In this document: positions 29,356 to 39,186 of the stretch, one piece after another
Layout: each line of letters opens with the position of its first letter
How positions within the stretch are numbered: position 1 is the first letter of the stretch
Assembly (NCBI GenBank): GCA_029785085.1
Contig: JAFMAI010000002.1
Location: 1-64,000, forward strand
Length of the DNA stretch: 64,000 bases
DNA from: Nitrososphaerota archaeon
GTDB taxonomy: Archaea; Thermoproteota; Nitrososphaeria; Nitrososphaerales; Gagatemarchaeaceae
Reading direction: 5' to 3'
Program-made: the position numbers and the translations under genes
The notes under the pieces: model-generated
The model's database searches: none
Told to the model about the DNA's origin: nothing
What the model saw: the letters and a program-made list of their open reading frames with translations, nothing else

Positions 29356-31418
29356 GGTTTCTTCCGTCCGGGGCAGTCAGGGTTGACGCAGAGCGTCCAT
29401 GGTCGCTTCCCCACTGAGATGTACACCAAAGGCCAAGAGCACTTCCCACAAGCCTTCGCGGTCGGCCTGAGGGTCCCTTTCTGAGGTAGAGGAGCGGACG
29501 CCCTACACCCATTAGAGTAATTCGAGCAGCCCACGAACCTCTTCTTCGTGGCCTTCGAGCGTACGACACTAAGGTGTCCGCTCTTGCAGATTGGGCACTT
29601 CCCTAGAATGCCAGACCTGGCCGCCTCAGCAGCCAGTGTCCCATCTATCTCCTTCCCCACCTCCTCCTCGTTAGCGATGAGCTTCATGAGTTGCTCGGAG
29701 GCCGCGCGTATCGTCTCTCTGACGATGCCCGACTCTCCTTCTGTCCCATCCTCGATGCACTCGAGCCTCTCTTCGACTTTCCGGGTGAGGTCGGTGCTCA
29801 CCACCGAGGGGGAGTACTTCTCCATCGTCTCGATCACCGCGAACCCGAGGTCCGTCACCTCCAAGCTTTCCCCCGACACGTAACCCCTCGACAGCAGGGT
29901 CGAGATTATGTCTGCCCTGGTCGCCTTCGTTCCAATCCCCTCGCTCTCCATCTTCCCAAGCAGGCTGCCCTGGTTGTACCTCTGAGGCCTCTGTTCGAAC
30001 TTCTCTGCGACGGTCACCCCGGCGACCTCTACTATGTCACTTTCCGCGGCTGGGAAAGGCTCCGTGTCCCTGCGTCCTGCATAACTGCCATAGTACTCCA
30101 TCCATCCATGGAATGAGGTCCTGCTCCCCATCGCCCTGAACTGGTATCCCTCCACCTCGAGCAAGGTGTCGACCAGCTCACTTCTTGCCGGTGGCCCGAA
30201 TCCAGCGAGGAACCTCCGGACGATGAGTTCGAACAGCGAGTGTGTCAGCGCGCCGAGAGAGGTCCGGGGCCTCTCGCCGGTGGGGTGGATGGCGGGGTGA
30301 GCAGGGTCAGACTTCGTCCCCTGTGTGGTTCTGGTCCCGTGCTTCAATATCTTTTGAACCGCGTCGGAGTACGCTGGCATCTTCCCAATGCCGTCGAGTA
30401 TTCTCCGGAAATCCAGAGAGGCAGGCAGCATCTGGCTGCTGGTTCGAGGATAGGAGATCAGGGCAGTCAGGTATAGGCTCTCGGCTATCTGGAGTGTCCT
30501 GCTCGGAGGGATTCTGAGCGCTCTGTATGCCTCCCTCTGGAGGTCTCCGAGATTGAATGGTGTGGGCGGGCTCACTTGGACCGTGCTCCTCCGCACCGCT
30601 GCGACCACTGCCATGCCACCTCTGCACGCGAGACGAATCCCCTCAGCCTTCACTCTAGTCTTAACCTTCTCTTCGATGTACCCAGCCGAGAACTCTTTGC
30701 CGTCTTTCCGAAAGAGCCCGGTCACCTTCCAATAGGGGATGGGGACGAACTCGCGTATCTCTCGTTCCCTCTTTGCCAAGAATCCTAAGGTGGGCCCTTG
30801 GACCCTGCCTACGCTCATCGTCCTGTATCTGCGCCCTGAGGCGAGCGGGGACTGCGATAGTGCTCTTGACAGGTTGATCCCCCACAAGAAATCAATCGCG
30901 TGTCTCGTCCGCCCGACCCTCGCAAGGCCGTCGGTTTCCTGAGGTTTCAAATCGCCGAAGGACCTCCTCAGATCATCCTTTGTCAGCGTCGAGAACCTGG
31001 CCCTGAGCGCTCCCTTCTCCTTCCCTCCGCAGGCATATCTCAATAGATTGAATCCAATGGTTTCCCCTTCGACGTCGAGGTCGCAGGCGTTGACGAATTT
31101 GGCAGCCCCAGCTGCTAGCTTCCTTATGGCCGCAATTCGACTCCTCGCCGTCGTGCTCCCCTTGTCCACTTCGTTCAAGGGGTACCACTCCACATCGAAG
31201 ACAGGATAGACTGTCCTTTCCCGTGATGGGTCTGACACGCCGTATAGGTGCCCCAGGGCGGAGCAGACAACGAACTCCTCTCCTTCCCTCATGAACCTGA
31301 ACACGGGGGCACCCTCCACCTGCGAGACAGCGCACTTCCCATCCGAAAGGGCGTCGGATACCCTCCTTGCCGCATCCGGCTTCTCGCAGATGACTAGGGT
31401 GTAACCGTCGGCTGCCAT
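29352..31418 (-). CDS. topA: DNA topoisomerase I (type IA) with C-terminal zinc fingers
   Basis: 'LVICEKPDAARRVSDAL', 'DLDVEGETIGFNLL', 'YPRTSSQMLP', 'KATRADIISTLLSRGYV', 'CPICKSGHL...FVGCSNYSNGC'. Confidence 0.93.
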   Translation of the reverse strand: MAADGYTLVICEKPDAARRVSDALSDGKCAVSQVEGAPVFRFMREGEEFVVCSALGHLYGVSDPSRERTVYPVFDVEWYPLNEVDKGSTTARSRIAAIRKLAAGAAKFVNACDLDVEGETIGFNLLRYACGGKEKGALRARFSTLTKDDLRRSFGDLKPQETDGLARVGRTRHAIDFLWGINLSRALSQSPLASGRRYRTMSVGRVQGPTLGFLAKREREIREFVPIPYWKVTGLFRKDGKEFSAGYIEEKVKTRVKAEGIRLACRGGMAVVAAVRRSTVQVSPPTPFNLGDLQREAYRALRIPPSRTLQIAESLYLTALISYPRTSSQMLPASLDFRRILDGIGKMPAYSDAVQKILKHGTRTTQGTKSDPAHPAIHPTGERPRTSLGALTHSLFELIVRRFLAGFGPPARSELVDTLLEVEGYQFRAMGSRTSFHGWMEYYGSYAGRRDTEPFPAAESDIVEVAGVTVAEKFEQRPQRYNQGSLLGKMESEGIGTKATRADIISTLLSRGYVSGESLEVTDLGFAVIETMEKYSPSVVSTDLTRKVEERLECIEDGTEGESGIVRETIRAASEQLMKLIANEEEVGKEIDGTLAAEAARSGILGKCPICKSGHLSVVRSKATKKRFVGCSNYSNGCRASAPLPQKGTLRPTAKACGKCSWPLVYISVGKRPWTLCVNPDCPGRKKP

Positions 31419-31464
31419 GGGTACTTCCAGGTGCGCGGACCTATGACCTCCCTATCCGCCAACT

Positions 31465-31644
31465 CTAGTCGAAAGAGCCGTCAATCTTCCTGACTTCGAC
31501 CTGGAACCTGCTCAGAGCGAGCTTGACACCGCACTTCCTGCACCGGTAGTCTGCTGCCTTCAACACGTCGCCCGGAGACCGTAGGTCAAACCCAGAATAC
31601 AACGGGGCGCCACAGGAGTTGCAAACAATCTCATAGGTCAACAT
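31465..31644 (-). CDS. 59-aa double CxxC zinc-ribbon protein (below the ORF-track cutoff)
   Basis: Read by hand: MLTYEIVCNSCGAPLYSGFDLRSPGDVLKAADYRCRKCGVKLALSRFQVEVRKIDGSFD*. Confidence 0.75.
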   Translation of the reverse strand: MLTYEIVCNSCGAPLYSGFDLRSPGDVLKAADYRCRKCGVKLALSRFQVEVRKIDGSFD

Positions 31645-31673
31645 CGAAGCCAGCTCGGCGCGGGCATTTAGGC

Positions 31674-32441
31674 CTATACGCGACCAGCAAATCCGAGGCT
31701 CCTGAGGTAGACATCTTCCTCTATCCTTACTGCGAACCTCCTTGGACCGTACTCCAATCCATCCCGAAGAGCTCTCTTCAGCCCCCTGACCAACACGATG
31801 GGCGTGGACTCGTCCGACTCGCCCATCAGCACCTCTGCCGCCGAGCTAAGGTCATCGGCTATCGCCTGAGAGGTGACCTTGAGCACGTTGCCGAAGAGGT
31901 CCCTCCTGCCTCTCATATCCCGTACTGCGTCTATCCCCGACGCCCCTATCGCCACCCCCGTGGTCCCCTTCCGAGTGGGAGAGAGCCTGCTGTCGCAAAC
32001 CACAACACCCACGGAGACGCCCCTGGAAAACATCAGGGCCTCTCTGATCATATGGGCGGCGACATCGGCTTTCCTGGGGTAGAGGATTACTGCCCCATGT
32101 CTGACGTTCGACTTGTCTATGCCCGCGTTGGGCGTCAGGAGCCCTTCCTTGCTGGCTAGCAGGAACCCTGGTATCCCGCCTATCACATGGTCGGACTCGC
32201 GGAGGACAAGCTCGCAGAGCTTCGAGTCCATGTGGTACTCCACCCCCAGCGCCTTCGCCTTGGCCGTCGCCTTCACACTCCCGAGTCTTATCACTCTCCC
32301 TTCTGACATGGCGATGAACTTGCTCGAAATTACGAGCACGTCACCGTCTCTCAGTCCGGCGCCAATCTTCTTTTCGATGGCCGCGACGATGTCGAACCTC
32401 GTGACCTTCACAGGGACTCGCACCGGGCGCAGGATGAGCAA
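31674..32441 (-). CDS. cofE: Coenzyme F420-0:L-glutamate ligase
   Basis: 'RDGDVLVISSKFIAMSEGRVI', 'GIDKSNVRHGAVILYPRKAD', 'VVVCDSRLSPTRKGTTGVAIGASGIDAVRDMRGRRDLFGN'; TTG 32441 start. The ORF-track N-terminal extension overlaps gcvT and is rejected. Confidence 0.88.
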   Translation of the reverse strand: MLILRPVRVPVKVTRFDIVAAIEKKIGAGLRDGDVLVISSKFIAMSEGRVIRLGSVKATAKAKALGVEYHMDSKLCELVLRESDHVIGGIPGFLLASKEGLLTPNAGIDKSNVRHGAVILYPRKADVAAHMIREALMFSRGVSVGVVVCDSRLSPTRKGTTGVAIGASGIDAVRDMRGRRDLFGNVLKVTSQAIADDLSSAAEVLMGESDESTPIVLVRGLKRALRDGLEYGPRRFAVRIEEDVYLRSLGFAGRV

Positions 32442-32495
32442 CGATTTCCGCCAGTGCGTCGTCCACTTAAATAATATCGGGGCCAGTTCTACGTC

Positions 32496-33608
32496 GTGCT
32501 CAAGACCACCCAGCTCTTCGGCTACCATTCTACGCACGCAAAGCTCACGGAGTTCGCGGGTTACGAGATGCCGCTCTGGTATACCACCACCATGGCAGAG
32601 CACATGGCAGTCAGGAACGCATCGGGGGTCTTCGACGTCTCGCACATGGGGAGGTTCGGTGTAGAGGGTCCGAATGCCACAGACTTCTTGGAGAGCCTGG
32701 TCCCGACTGCGGTAAAGACTCAGCCCCCGGGGAAGGTATTCTACACTCTCCTCCTCAACTCGAATGGCGGGATAATTGACGACGTGATAATTGAGAAGCT
32801 CAGGGAGGACGCGTATATGGTCGTAGTCAACGCGGCCAACACCAAGGCCGACATGGACCACATGCTCGCCCATTCTCCTGAGGGCTTGAGTGTCGACGAT
32901 AGGACTGCCTCTACTGCCATGATTGCAGTGCAGGGTCCAGGTGCTATCACCTCCCTCCAAAGCCTGACCGACCTAGACCTGGGCCAGCTCAAGCGGTTCA
33001 GGTGCGCCGAGGCCAGGGTGGCAGGCGGGAATGCCTTGATTTCAAGGACTGGGTATACAGGCGAAGACGGTTTTGAAGTGACCGTCTACGATGCGACCAA
33101 CGAGCATCCAGGTGGGGCGGTGAATGTTTGGGAGAAGCTGGCAGAGACATCGACGCCCTGCGGCCTAGGCGCCAGGGATTCCCTGAGGCTTGAAGCGGGT
33201 TTCCCGCTCCACGGCGCCGACATAGACCAAACCACGAACCCGTTCGAGGCGGACCTCGCATGGGTAGTTGCCGCAGGAAAACGGGACTTTGTAGGTTCGG
33301 ATGCGATGGAAGCGTTGGCGGCCCAACCTCCGTCTAGAATCAGACGAGGGTTGGTGCTGGACTCGGGAATACCCCGGCACGGCTTCGAAGTAATAGGTGA
33401 CGCTGGGCCGATTGGCGTAGTAACCAGTGGCACCTTCTCTCCCATCCTTCGGAAGGGAATCGCTCTCTGCTACTTGGCGTACTCCAGTTCCGAACCAGGC
33501 TCAAGGGTCGGCGTGACTATCAGGGGTGACAACCAGCCGGGAGCGGTCACGAGACCCCCGTTCTATGAAGAGCGGTCATACGGGTGGAAGAGACAGAAGG
33601 GTAATTAG
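32496..33608 (+). CDS. gcvT: Aminomethyltransferase (glycine cleavage T protein)
   Basis: 'EFAGYEMPLWYTTTMAEHMAVRNASGVFDVSHMGRFGVEGPNATDFLESLVP', 'ISRTGYTGEDGFEV'; GTG start. Confidence 0.94.
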   Translation: MLKTTQLFGYHSTHAKLTEFAGYEMPLWYTTTMAEHMAVRNASGVFDVSHMGRFGVEGPNATDFLESLVPTAVKTQPPGKVFYTLLLNSNGGIIDDVIIEKLREDAYMVVVNAANTKADMDHMLAHSPEGLSVDDRTASTAMIAVQGPGAITSLQSLTDLDLGQLKRFRCAEARVAGGNALISRTGYTGEDGFEVTVYDATNEHPGGAVNVWEKLAETSTPCGLGARDSLRLEAGFPLHGADIDQTTNPFEADLAWVVAAGKRDFVGSDAMEALAAQPPSRIRRGLVLDSGIPRHGFEVIGDAGPIGVVTSGTFSPILRKGIALCYLAYSSSEPGSRVGVTIRGDNQPGAVTRPPFYEERSYGWKRQKGN

Positions 33609-33631
33609 CCACACAGTGCGGCGTGGGCCCA

Positions 33632-34042
33632 ATGGAGATTCAAGGATATCAGATTCCAGACGACTTGATGTACACGGAGGAGCACGAGTGGGCCAAACAG
33701 GAGGGGAAGACGATAAGGATCGGGATCACAGACTACGCGGCCAAAACCCTCAACGACGTGGTCTACGTCAGTGCACCAAAGGTGAGCGTCACGGTTGAGC
33801 AGTCGAAGCCAATGGGTACGGTGGAATCCATCAAAGCAGTCTCAGAGGTCTACGCACCCCTTTCAGGCAGAGTGGTGGAAACCAACGGCGCCCTTGACTT
33901 TCACCCTGAGCTAATCAACAAATCGCCCTATGTGGAAGGATGGCTCATAGTGGTCGAGCCGTTGAACCTGTCCACCGAGCGGAAGTCCCTCCTCGATGCG
34001 AAGGCCTACACTGCGTACCTGGAAACCCTGCTCCAGAAGTAG
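33632..34042 (+). CDS. gcvH: Glycine cleavage H protein (lipoyl-Lys present)
   Basis: 'YTEEHEWAKQEGKTIRIGITDYAAKTLNDVVYVSAP', 'MGTVESIKAVSEVYAPLSGRVVETN'. Confidence 0.94.
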   Translation: MEIQGYQIPDDLMYTEEHEWAKQEGKTIRIGITDYAAKTLNDVVYVSAPKVSVTVEQSKPMGTVESIKAVSEVYAPLSGRVVETNGALDFHPELINKSPYVEGWLIVVEPLNLSTERKSLLDAKAYTAYLETLLQK

Positions 34043-34090
34043 CCTAAAAGAGCACGGTTAAAATAGGCCGCAGAAAGTCGAAGTCAAGAC

Positions 34091-36544
34091 TTGGGCGCGC
34101 TCGACACCCTACGGTCTTCCATCAGGCGGCCAACCCTTTCACGCCGTTCCGTAATGCTGACGATGGCGCTGGCGATAATCTTCTCCATCGCGGTCTTGAT
34201 GAGATCCTATGCCGCGAAGTATGGTTTCTACCTCAATGAGTTCGACCCCTATTATGACTACTATGCGGCCCAGCACATCGTGAACCTCGCTCACGAAGAG
34301 GGTTTGTACGCGGCCTTCTTCGCTAACCCAGCAGGGTGCGGCCCGACCATCCTCACAAGTTGTCACAACCTGCAGGGCTATTTCTTCTGGCATGACATCC
34401 AGACATGGTTCCCAGTTGGGCGGAACGTAGCCGCGACTTCCCAGGACGGCCTCCAAATCGGCGGGGCGATGATTTACCTGCTGGTCCACGATATCTTCGG
34501 CGTTCAGATAACCCTCTATGACCTCCTGATTGTACTGCCTGTGTTCTTCGGAGCGTTGACTTCAGTCCTATTCTACTTCGTAGTGAGGAAGATAGCCGGC
34601 GACGCGGCTGGTCTGTTCGCTGCGCTCGTCTTCGCGGTCTCTCCCCCCCTCATTGAAAGAGGGAACCTGGGATGGTACAAGTCAGAGCCCTTCACCATAC
34701 TCCTCTTCGTAGCTGCGAGCTACATGTTGCTCACCGTCTTCGACAAAGAGAGGCCCGCGAGAGGACGGGTCCTCCGAGCCCTCGCAGGTGGGATTATGAT
34801 GGGGTATGGCAACACCGCGTGGGGCGGTGGGAACTACTTCACCGCGGCGTTCGGCGTAGTCTTCCTTATCCTTCCATTCTTGAACATCGACCTCAGCGGT
34901 TACTCGCCTGCGATTGTCACATTCACCTCGGCCACCCTCTTCATGAGCGCTGTCTTCCCCTTCCCCGGCGTCCACTTGATCACCGACCCTGTGGGTCTTG
35001 CGCTGATCGGAGGGACCGTGTTCTTCCTTATCGCACAATGGGTTAAGGGCTGGGCGAAGCCGACCGAGTTCAGGCCTACTCTCTTCAAACTCCTTTTCGG
35101 CTTCGGTCTCGGCGGGCTCGCCCTACTGAGCTTCGGCCTGGTCGGAGGGCTGTCACTGAGATACCTCACCGTCTTGGACCCAGGGATAGTCGCATCAGGT
35201 ACAACCGCTTCTGACGAACTCGTGAAGTCTGTCGCAGAGCAGGTGGTGCCTACGGGAGCTGACTATTTCACTTCCTATGCGATTCTCATGTCCTTTGGGA
35301 TAGTGGGGGCTCTGGTGGCCTTCAAACGCAGAGGTATTCCGATGATCTACGCCCTTGTGTTCGGCCTGACGGGCCTATACTTCTCAGCTTCGTTCTCTCG
35401 CCTGCTGGTCTATTCCTCTCTCGCGCTAGGAATCTTGGGAGGGATTGGTTTCGCCGAGCTCGTCTTTGCCCTGGTAAAGCCGAACGCTACCGCTCTGGTC
35501 AAGAAAAAACAGGTGCCGACTTCACGCAACGAGATGAAAGTCGTCTTCTCGATAGCTGTCATAGCCCTGCTCGTACTACCGGCAGGTACCTACTGGATTC
35601 CCAATCCTGTCCAGTGCACCTCCAGCGGGCAGCTCTTCTGCGACAACAGTCCTGCCGACTCTGGGGTGAGCATCACCAACGGGGCGACCATCTACTCTCG
35701 GGGCGGGTTCCCTGACTGGATAGACACACTCCAGTGGATGAGACAAAACACGCCGACTAACTCCGTAATCATCGCCTGGTGGGATTACGGCTACTGGATT
35801 GCGGTCATGGGAAACAGGACCACTTTGATAGATAACGCCACCATCAACAGCTCCAGGATTGCGCAGGTGGGTCGGCTTTTAATGTCCAACTCCACGCAGG
35901 CAGCGGCCATGGCTCAGAGCATGACAGACGGCAGGCCGACCTATGTCGCCATATTCATCACGGGCAGCATAATGCCCGTCTCCTCGTCTACAACTGGCAC
36001 GTCCTACTACTACATATTGCAGGTCCCGAGCGGGGGCGGGTTCACCGCAGGCGGCGGGGACGAGAGCAAGAAGCAGTGGTTTATACGCATCGGCGGGCTG
36101 AACGAGTCAACTTACTTAGAGTGCCCCACAGCCGGCGCTCCACCATGCACCGGCGTCGATGACTTCAACCTGACCCCCTACGGAGCAGATAGCTCACTCT
36201 TCGGCCAGCTCCTCCCATTCCGTTACGCAGGATGGCTCGTCCCCTCGTCGTCGAACACCGGCACCGTCTGTGCCAACTTATTCTACTGCTCCTTCTCTTC
36301 GACCTACCAGCAAGCGAGTAACGGTGCTCCGCCCTACCAGGCGTTCGCCTATCCGGGCACCCTCACCTATCCGTCTAACAGCACCGGTCCGTTCAGGCTC
36401 GCGTACATATCTCCCAGTTTCTCCCTGGCACAGCAGGGCATCTCGGGGACTTCTGCAGGCAACCCATGCCCAGGTGACACGTCTCTCCAGTGCTTCAACA
36501 CAATTCTGGTCTATCAATTGGTCCCAGGCAACTACACCGCCTGA
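34091..36544 (+). CDS. aglB: Oligosaccharyltransferase Stt3/AglB
   Basis: 817 aa, multi-TM N-terminus, 'IIAWWDYGYWIAVMGNRTTLIDNATINSSRI' (WWDYG motif). Confidence 0.93.
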   Translation: MGALDTLRSSIRRPTLSRRSVMLTMALAIIFSIAVLMRSYAAKYGFYLNEFDPYYDYYAAQHIVNLAHEEGLYAAFFANPAGCGPTILTSCHNLQGYFFWHDIQTWFPVGRNVAATSQDGLQIGGAMIYLLVHDIFGVQITLYDLLIVLPVFFGALTSVLFYFVVRKIAGDAAGLFAALVFAVSPPLIERGNLGWYKSEPFTILLFVAASYMLLTVFDKERPARGRVLRALAGGIMMGYGNTAWGGGNYFTAAFGVVFLILPFLNIDLSGYSPAIVTFTSATLFMSAVFPFPGVHLITDPVGLALIGGTVFFLIAQWVKGWAKPTEFRPTLFKLLFGFGLGGLALLSFGLVGGLSLRYLTVLDPGIVASGTTASDELVKSVAEQVVPTGADYFTSYAILMSFGIVGALVAFKRRGIPMIYALVFGLTGLYFSASFSRLLVYSSLALGILGGIGFAELVFALVKPNATALVKKKQVPTSRNEMKVVFSIAVIALLVLPAGTYWIPNPVQCTSSGQLFCDNSPADSGVSITNGATIYSRGGFPDWIDTLQWMRQNTPTNSVIIAWWDYGYWIAVMGNRTTLIDNATINSSRIAQVGRLLMSNSTQAAAMAQSMTDGRPTYVAIFITGSIMPVSSSTTGTSYYYILQVPSGGGFTAGGGDESKKQWFIRIGGLNESTYLECPTAGAPPCTGVDDFNLTPYGADSSLFGQLLPFRYAGWLVPSSSNTGTVCANLFYCSFSSTYQQASNGAPPYQAFAYPGTLTYPSNSTGPFRLAYISPSFSLAQQGISGTSAGNPCPGDTSLQCFNTILVYQLVPGNYTA

Positions 36545-36624
36545 GTCCTCTCAGCCTTATTTCAGTTAGGCTCTGCGGACAGGTCATGGTCAAGTGGCGT
36601 ATGTTCAGGTGCGGGTTCGGAGAT

Positions 36625-36819
36625 TCAGGCGCTCGCGGCATCTGTCGGCTTTTCCGACCGTCCTTCTTCGTAAGCCAGCGGGCTCCGATACCTCGCGTAT
36701 CTGTCGTCAGGCGAGTAGCGAGCGGGATGGACCGTGACGGCCTTTGCCCCACAGATGGGGCAGCTATCAGCCAGCGTGTATCTGCCACACTGGGTGCACT
36801 TCAACATCAGGCCCCTCAA
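36625..36819 (-). CDS. nop10: H/ACA RNP protein Nop10
   Basis: 'MLKCTQCGRYTLADSCPICGAKAVTVHPARYSPDDRYARYR'. Confidence 0.92.
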   Translation of the reverse strand: MRGLMLKCTQCGRYTLADSCPICGAKAVTVHPARYSPDDRYARYRSPLAYEEGRSEKPTDAASA

Positions 36820-37616
36820 GACGACCCGCCATACTTCCTCGATATCTCTCGTTTGAAGCTGAAGGCGTCATGCTTACCCACGCCGTCCTTGATCTTCTCG
36901 AGTACTGCGTCCATCGCCTTTTCGGCCTGTTTGTAATCGTCGGCTGTTATCCTCACCCTGTAGTGCGGAGCCCCTGCATAGGTGATGCGGACATCCGCAG
37001 ACGGAGTGGATGCAGCCGCCAGGAGGGTCTTCTTCACTTGCTCTATCCCCTCAGGGGACCTTGAAGACACCTCCACCAGCGCTCCAACCTCGTACCTGGG
37101 GGGTATGATCTTCTCTGATGCGATTTCGGCTATGGCCTTTGTCTCCCTATCCATGAGCCCAGCCCCCGAGAGCCCTTCGGCGCCTCTCCTAGCAGCTGTC
37201 TCCAGAGAGGCGTACAATGTTCCGAACTCCCCCTCGAGTTTCTGTTTCAGTTCCCTTACATGGACTTCATCAATCCCAATCTTCTTGCTCACGGCGTCGA
37301 TGATAGTCAGCGCCCTCTCCTCACGCTTCCACTCAATCACCTTCTGGCGCCTCTCCTCATTGGTCACCTGTCTAAGTGAAAGGTCGATCTCCCTGCGCAC
37401 CCTGTTCACCCTGATTACCTTCAGGATGAGTTTCTGTGAGACTTTGGCCACCCTGTCGATGTTCCTGACCCAGCCGGTGGAAATCTCAGAGACGTGCAAG
37501 AACCCGTTAGTCCCATCGTATTGGTCCAGGTTGACATAGATGCCGTGTGACGTAATCTCTCTGACTGTGCAGACTACAATCTCGCCCGGGTCGGGGAGTG
37601 ACCTATCTTCGCCCAC
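36816..37616 (-). CDS. Translation initiation factor aIF2 alpha
   Basis: 'DPGEIVVCTVREITSHGIYVNLDQYDGTNGFLHVSEISTGWVRNI' S1 domain; C-terminal aIF2a-type domain. Confidence 0.94.
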   Translation of the reverse strand: MGEDRSLPDPGEIVVCTVREITSHGIYVNLDQYDGTNGFLHVSEISTGWVRNIDRVAKVSQKLILKVIRVNRVRREIDLSLRQVTNEERRQKVIEWKREERALTIIDAVSKKIGIDEVHVRELKQKLEGEFGTLYASLETAARRGAEGLSGAGLMDRETKAIAEIASEKIIPPRYEVGALVEVSSRSPEGIEQVKKTLLAAASTPSADVRITYAGAPHYRVRITADDYKQAEKAMDAVLEKIKDGVGKHDAFSFKREISRKYGGSS

Positions 37617-37650
37617 GTCTTCATCGGCCTTTCAGGTGGTATTTCTCGGT

Positions 37651-37848
37651 TTAGCCAAGCCGCTTGACCACAGTGGCCAGGACCACCGACTTGCCGCCCT
37701 TGCTCTCGGCGAGCTTCCTCCCACACCCTCTGCATCCGATGTCCTTGGCCGAGTTCGTGAAGAGTATCCTCTCCTCGCCGCAATCGGGGCACTTGACGAG
37801 CAGAAATGAACTCCTTGTCTTGGGTATCGGCTCCCGGTCGCGTTTCAT
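37651..37848 (-). CDS. rps27e: 30S ribosomal protein S27e
   Basis: 'FLLVKCPDCGEERILFTNSAKDIGCRGCGRKLAESKGGKSVV'. Confidence 0.92.
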   Translation of the reverse strand: MKRDREPIPKTRSSFLLVKCPDCGEERILFTNSAKDIGCRGCGRKLAESKGGKSVVLATVVKRLG

Positions 37849-38123
37849 GCAGCTATCTCCGCTTTCCGCAGTCTGATGCCGTCGCGCATGCTTTCACGAT
37901 TGCATTCTTTGCACTTCAAACGTAGGGTCGCCTTCTTGGTAGTCTTTGCTGTTCGAATCAGTTCGGGGAACTTTTGGCCGCCATACCCGCGCTTCCTTCC
38001 CGCCTGTCTTCTGGCTCCCCACGACCCCGCGCGTTCTTTCCCTCTCTTGTAAAGCCCGACAGAGTGGCTGGTATGATGTTTACACCAACGGCAGTAGGTG
38101 CTCATTTCCTTTGGGAATTTCAT
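37845..38123 (-). CDS. rpl44e: 50S ribosomal protein L44e
   Basis: 'MKFPKEMSTYCRWCKHHTSHSVGLYKRGKE...RLKCKECNRESMRDGIRLRKAEI'. Confidence 0.93.
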   Translation of the reverse strand: MKFPKEMSTYCRWCKHHTSHSVGLYKRGKERAGSWGARRQAGRKRGYGGQKFPELIRTAKTTKKATLRLKCKECNRESMRDGIRLRKAEIAA

Positions 38124-38327
38124 ATTCTCACCGAAGCGGATTGGCCCCGGTCTCGCTCATGCATTTAAGTTTGGCTCGTTCTCCGTTCTCTGGTCATTCG
38201 CCTCAGATTATGCCATGAGGCTGTTGATGGGTCTTCAGTTTCAGGCGGTGTATGTTCGCTTCGAAGTATTCCTGCCAACGCTTATTATCCAATCCCAGTT
38301 GACTAAGACGAAGGAACCCGACACACC

Positions 38328-39083
38328 TTGTTTCTAGCAAGGACATCCAGCTCTGTTGAATGGCGGGCGGTAGCTGCAGCAGTCAAGACACTGGTCGAGG
38401 AAGCGACTTTTGACGCGAATTCAGAGGGGATCACCTTCCGGGCCATGGACCCCTCACACGTCGCACTAGTCGATCTCGCATGGCCGGTCTCTGCATGGGC
38501 TGCCTATGAGTGTGACAAGCCGTTCCGGTTCTCCATACGCGTCGAAGACTTGGTCCGGACCATCGGGCGGGCTGAGAACAAGGACAGCGTAGAGATTTCA
38601 TCAGGAGAGGACGACAGCATCATGATAAAATTCACCAACGGTTACAAGCGTGAGTTCAACATACACCTGATAGAGAGCACCGCAGCCTCCGCCCCGCTCC
38701 CCAAGCTCGAGTTTGACACAAAGATGACACTGACAAAGAGCATATTGGAGAAAGTTCTCGGAGACGTGTCAGTCGTCTCCGACCAGATTACACTCACAGC
38801 GACGAAGGACAAGCTGACGTTTTCAGGCAAGAGCGACATCGGAAAGGCCGAAATCTCGCTCGCGAAGAACGACGCAGATGTCCTCGAACTGCAGTCCAAT
38901 GCCGAAAGCAAGGCTACTTACTCCACTGACTACATCTCGGGGATTCTAAAGGCCCTGGGCGGGGTCGTAGACACGGTCGAACTGGAGTATTCTACCAAGA
39001 AGCCAGTCCGCCTGATGCTGAAGTTGAACGATCAGGGTGCTAAGATGGCGTACTTCCTCGCGCCTAGGGTCTCATCCGACTGA
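38328..39083 (+). CDS. pcn: DNA polymerase sliding clamp (PCNA)
   Basis: 'ATFDANSEGITFRAMDPSHVALVDLAW', 'TSDYISGILK'-like region, 'LKLNDQGAKMAYFLAPRV'; TTG start. Confidence 0.93.
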   Translation: MFLARTSSSVEWRAVAAAVKTLVEEATFDANSEGITFRAMDPSHVALVDLAWPVSAWAAYECDKPFRFSIRVEDLVRTIGRAENKDSVEISSGEDDSIMIKFTNGYKREFNIHLIESTAASAPLPKLEFDTKMTLTKSILEKVLGDVSVVSDQITLTATKDKLTFSGKSDIGKAEISLAKNDADVLELQSNAESKATYSTDYISGILKALGGVVDTVELEYSTKKPVRLMLKLNDQGAKMAYFLAPRVSSD

Positions 39084-39186
39084 GGTCGCTGCCGACCCTG
39101 TATACTTGGACTCGCATGATGCTTGTGGCTCCGCATCATGGGGGTTTCGCGAAAACTAGCCCGGTCGCCCGCGCATATTCGACAAT

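Noticed and set aside
32442-32960. N-terminal extension of the 428-aa cofE ORF
   Set aside because: Overlaps gcvT on the other strand and is outside the CofE domain; start placed at TTG 32441.
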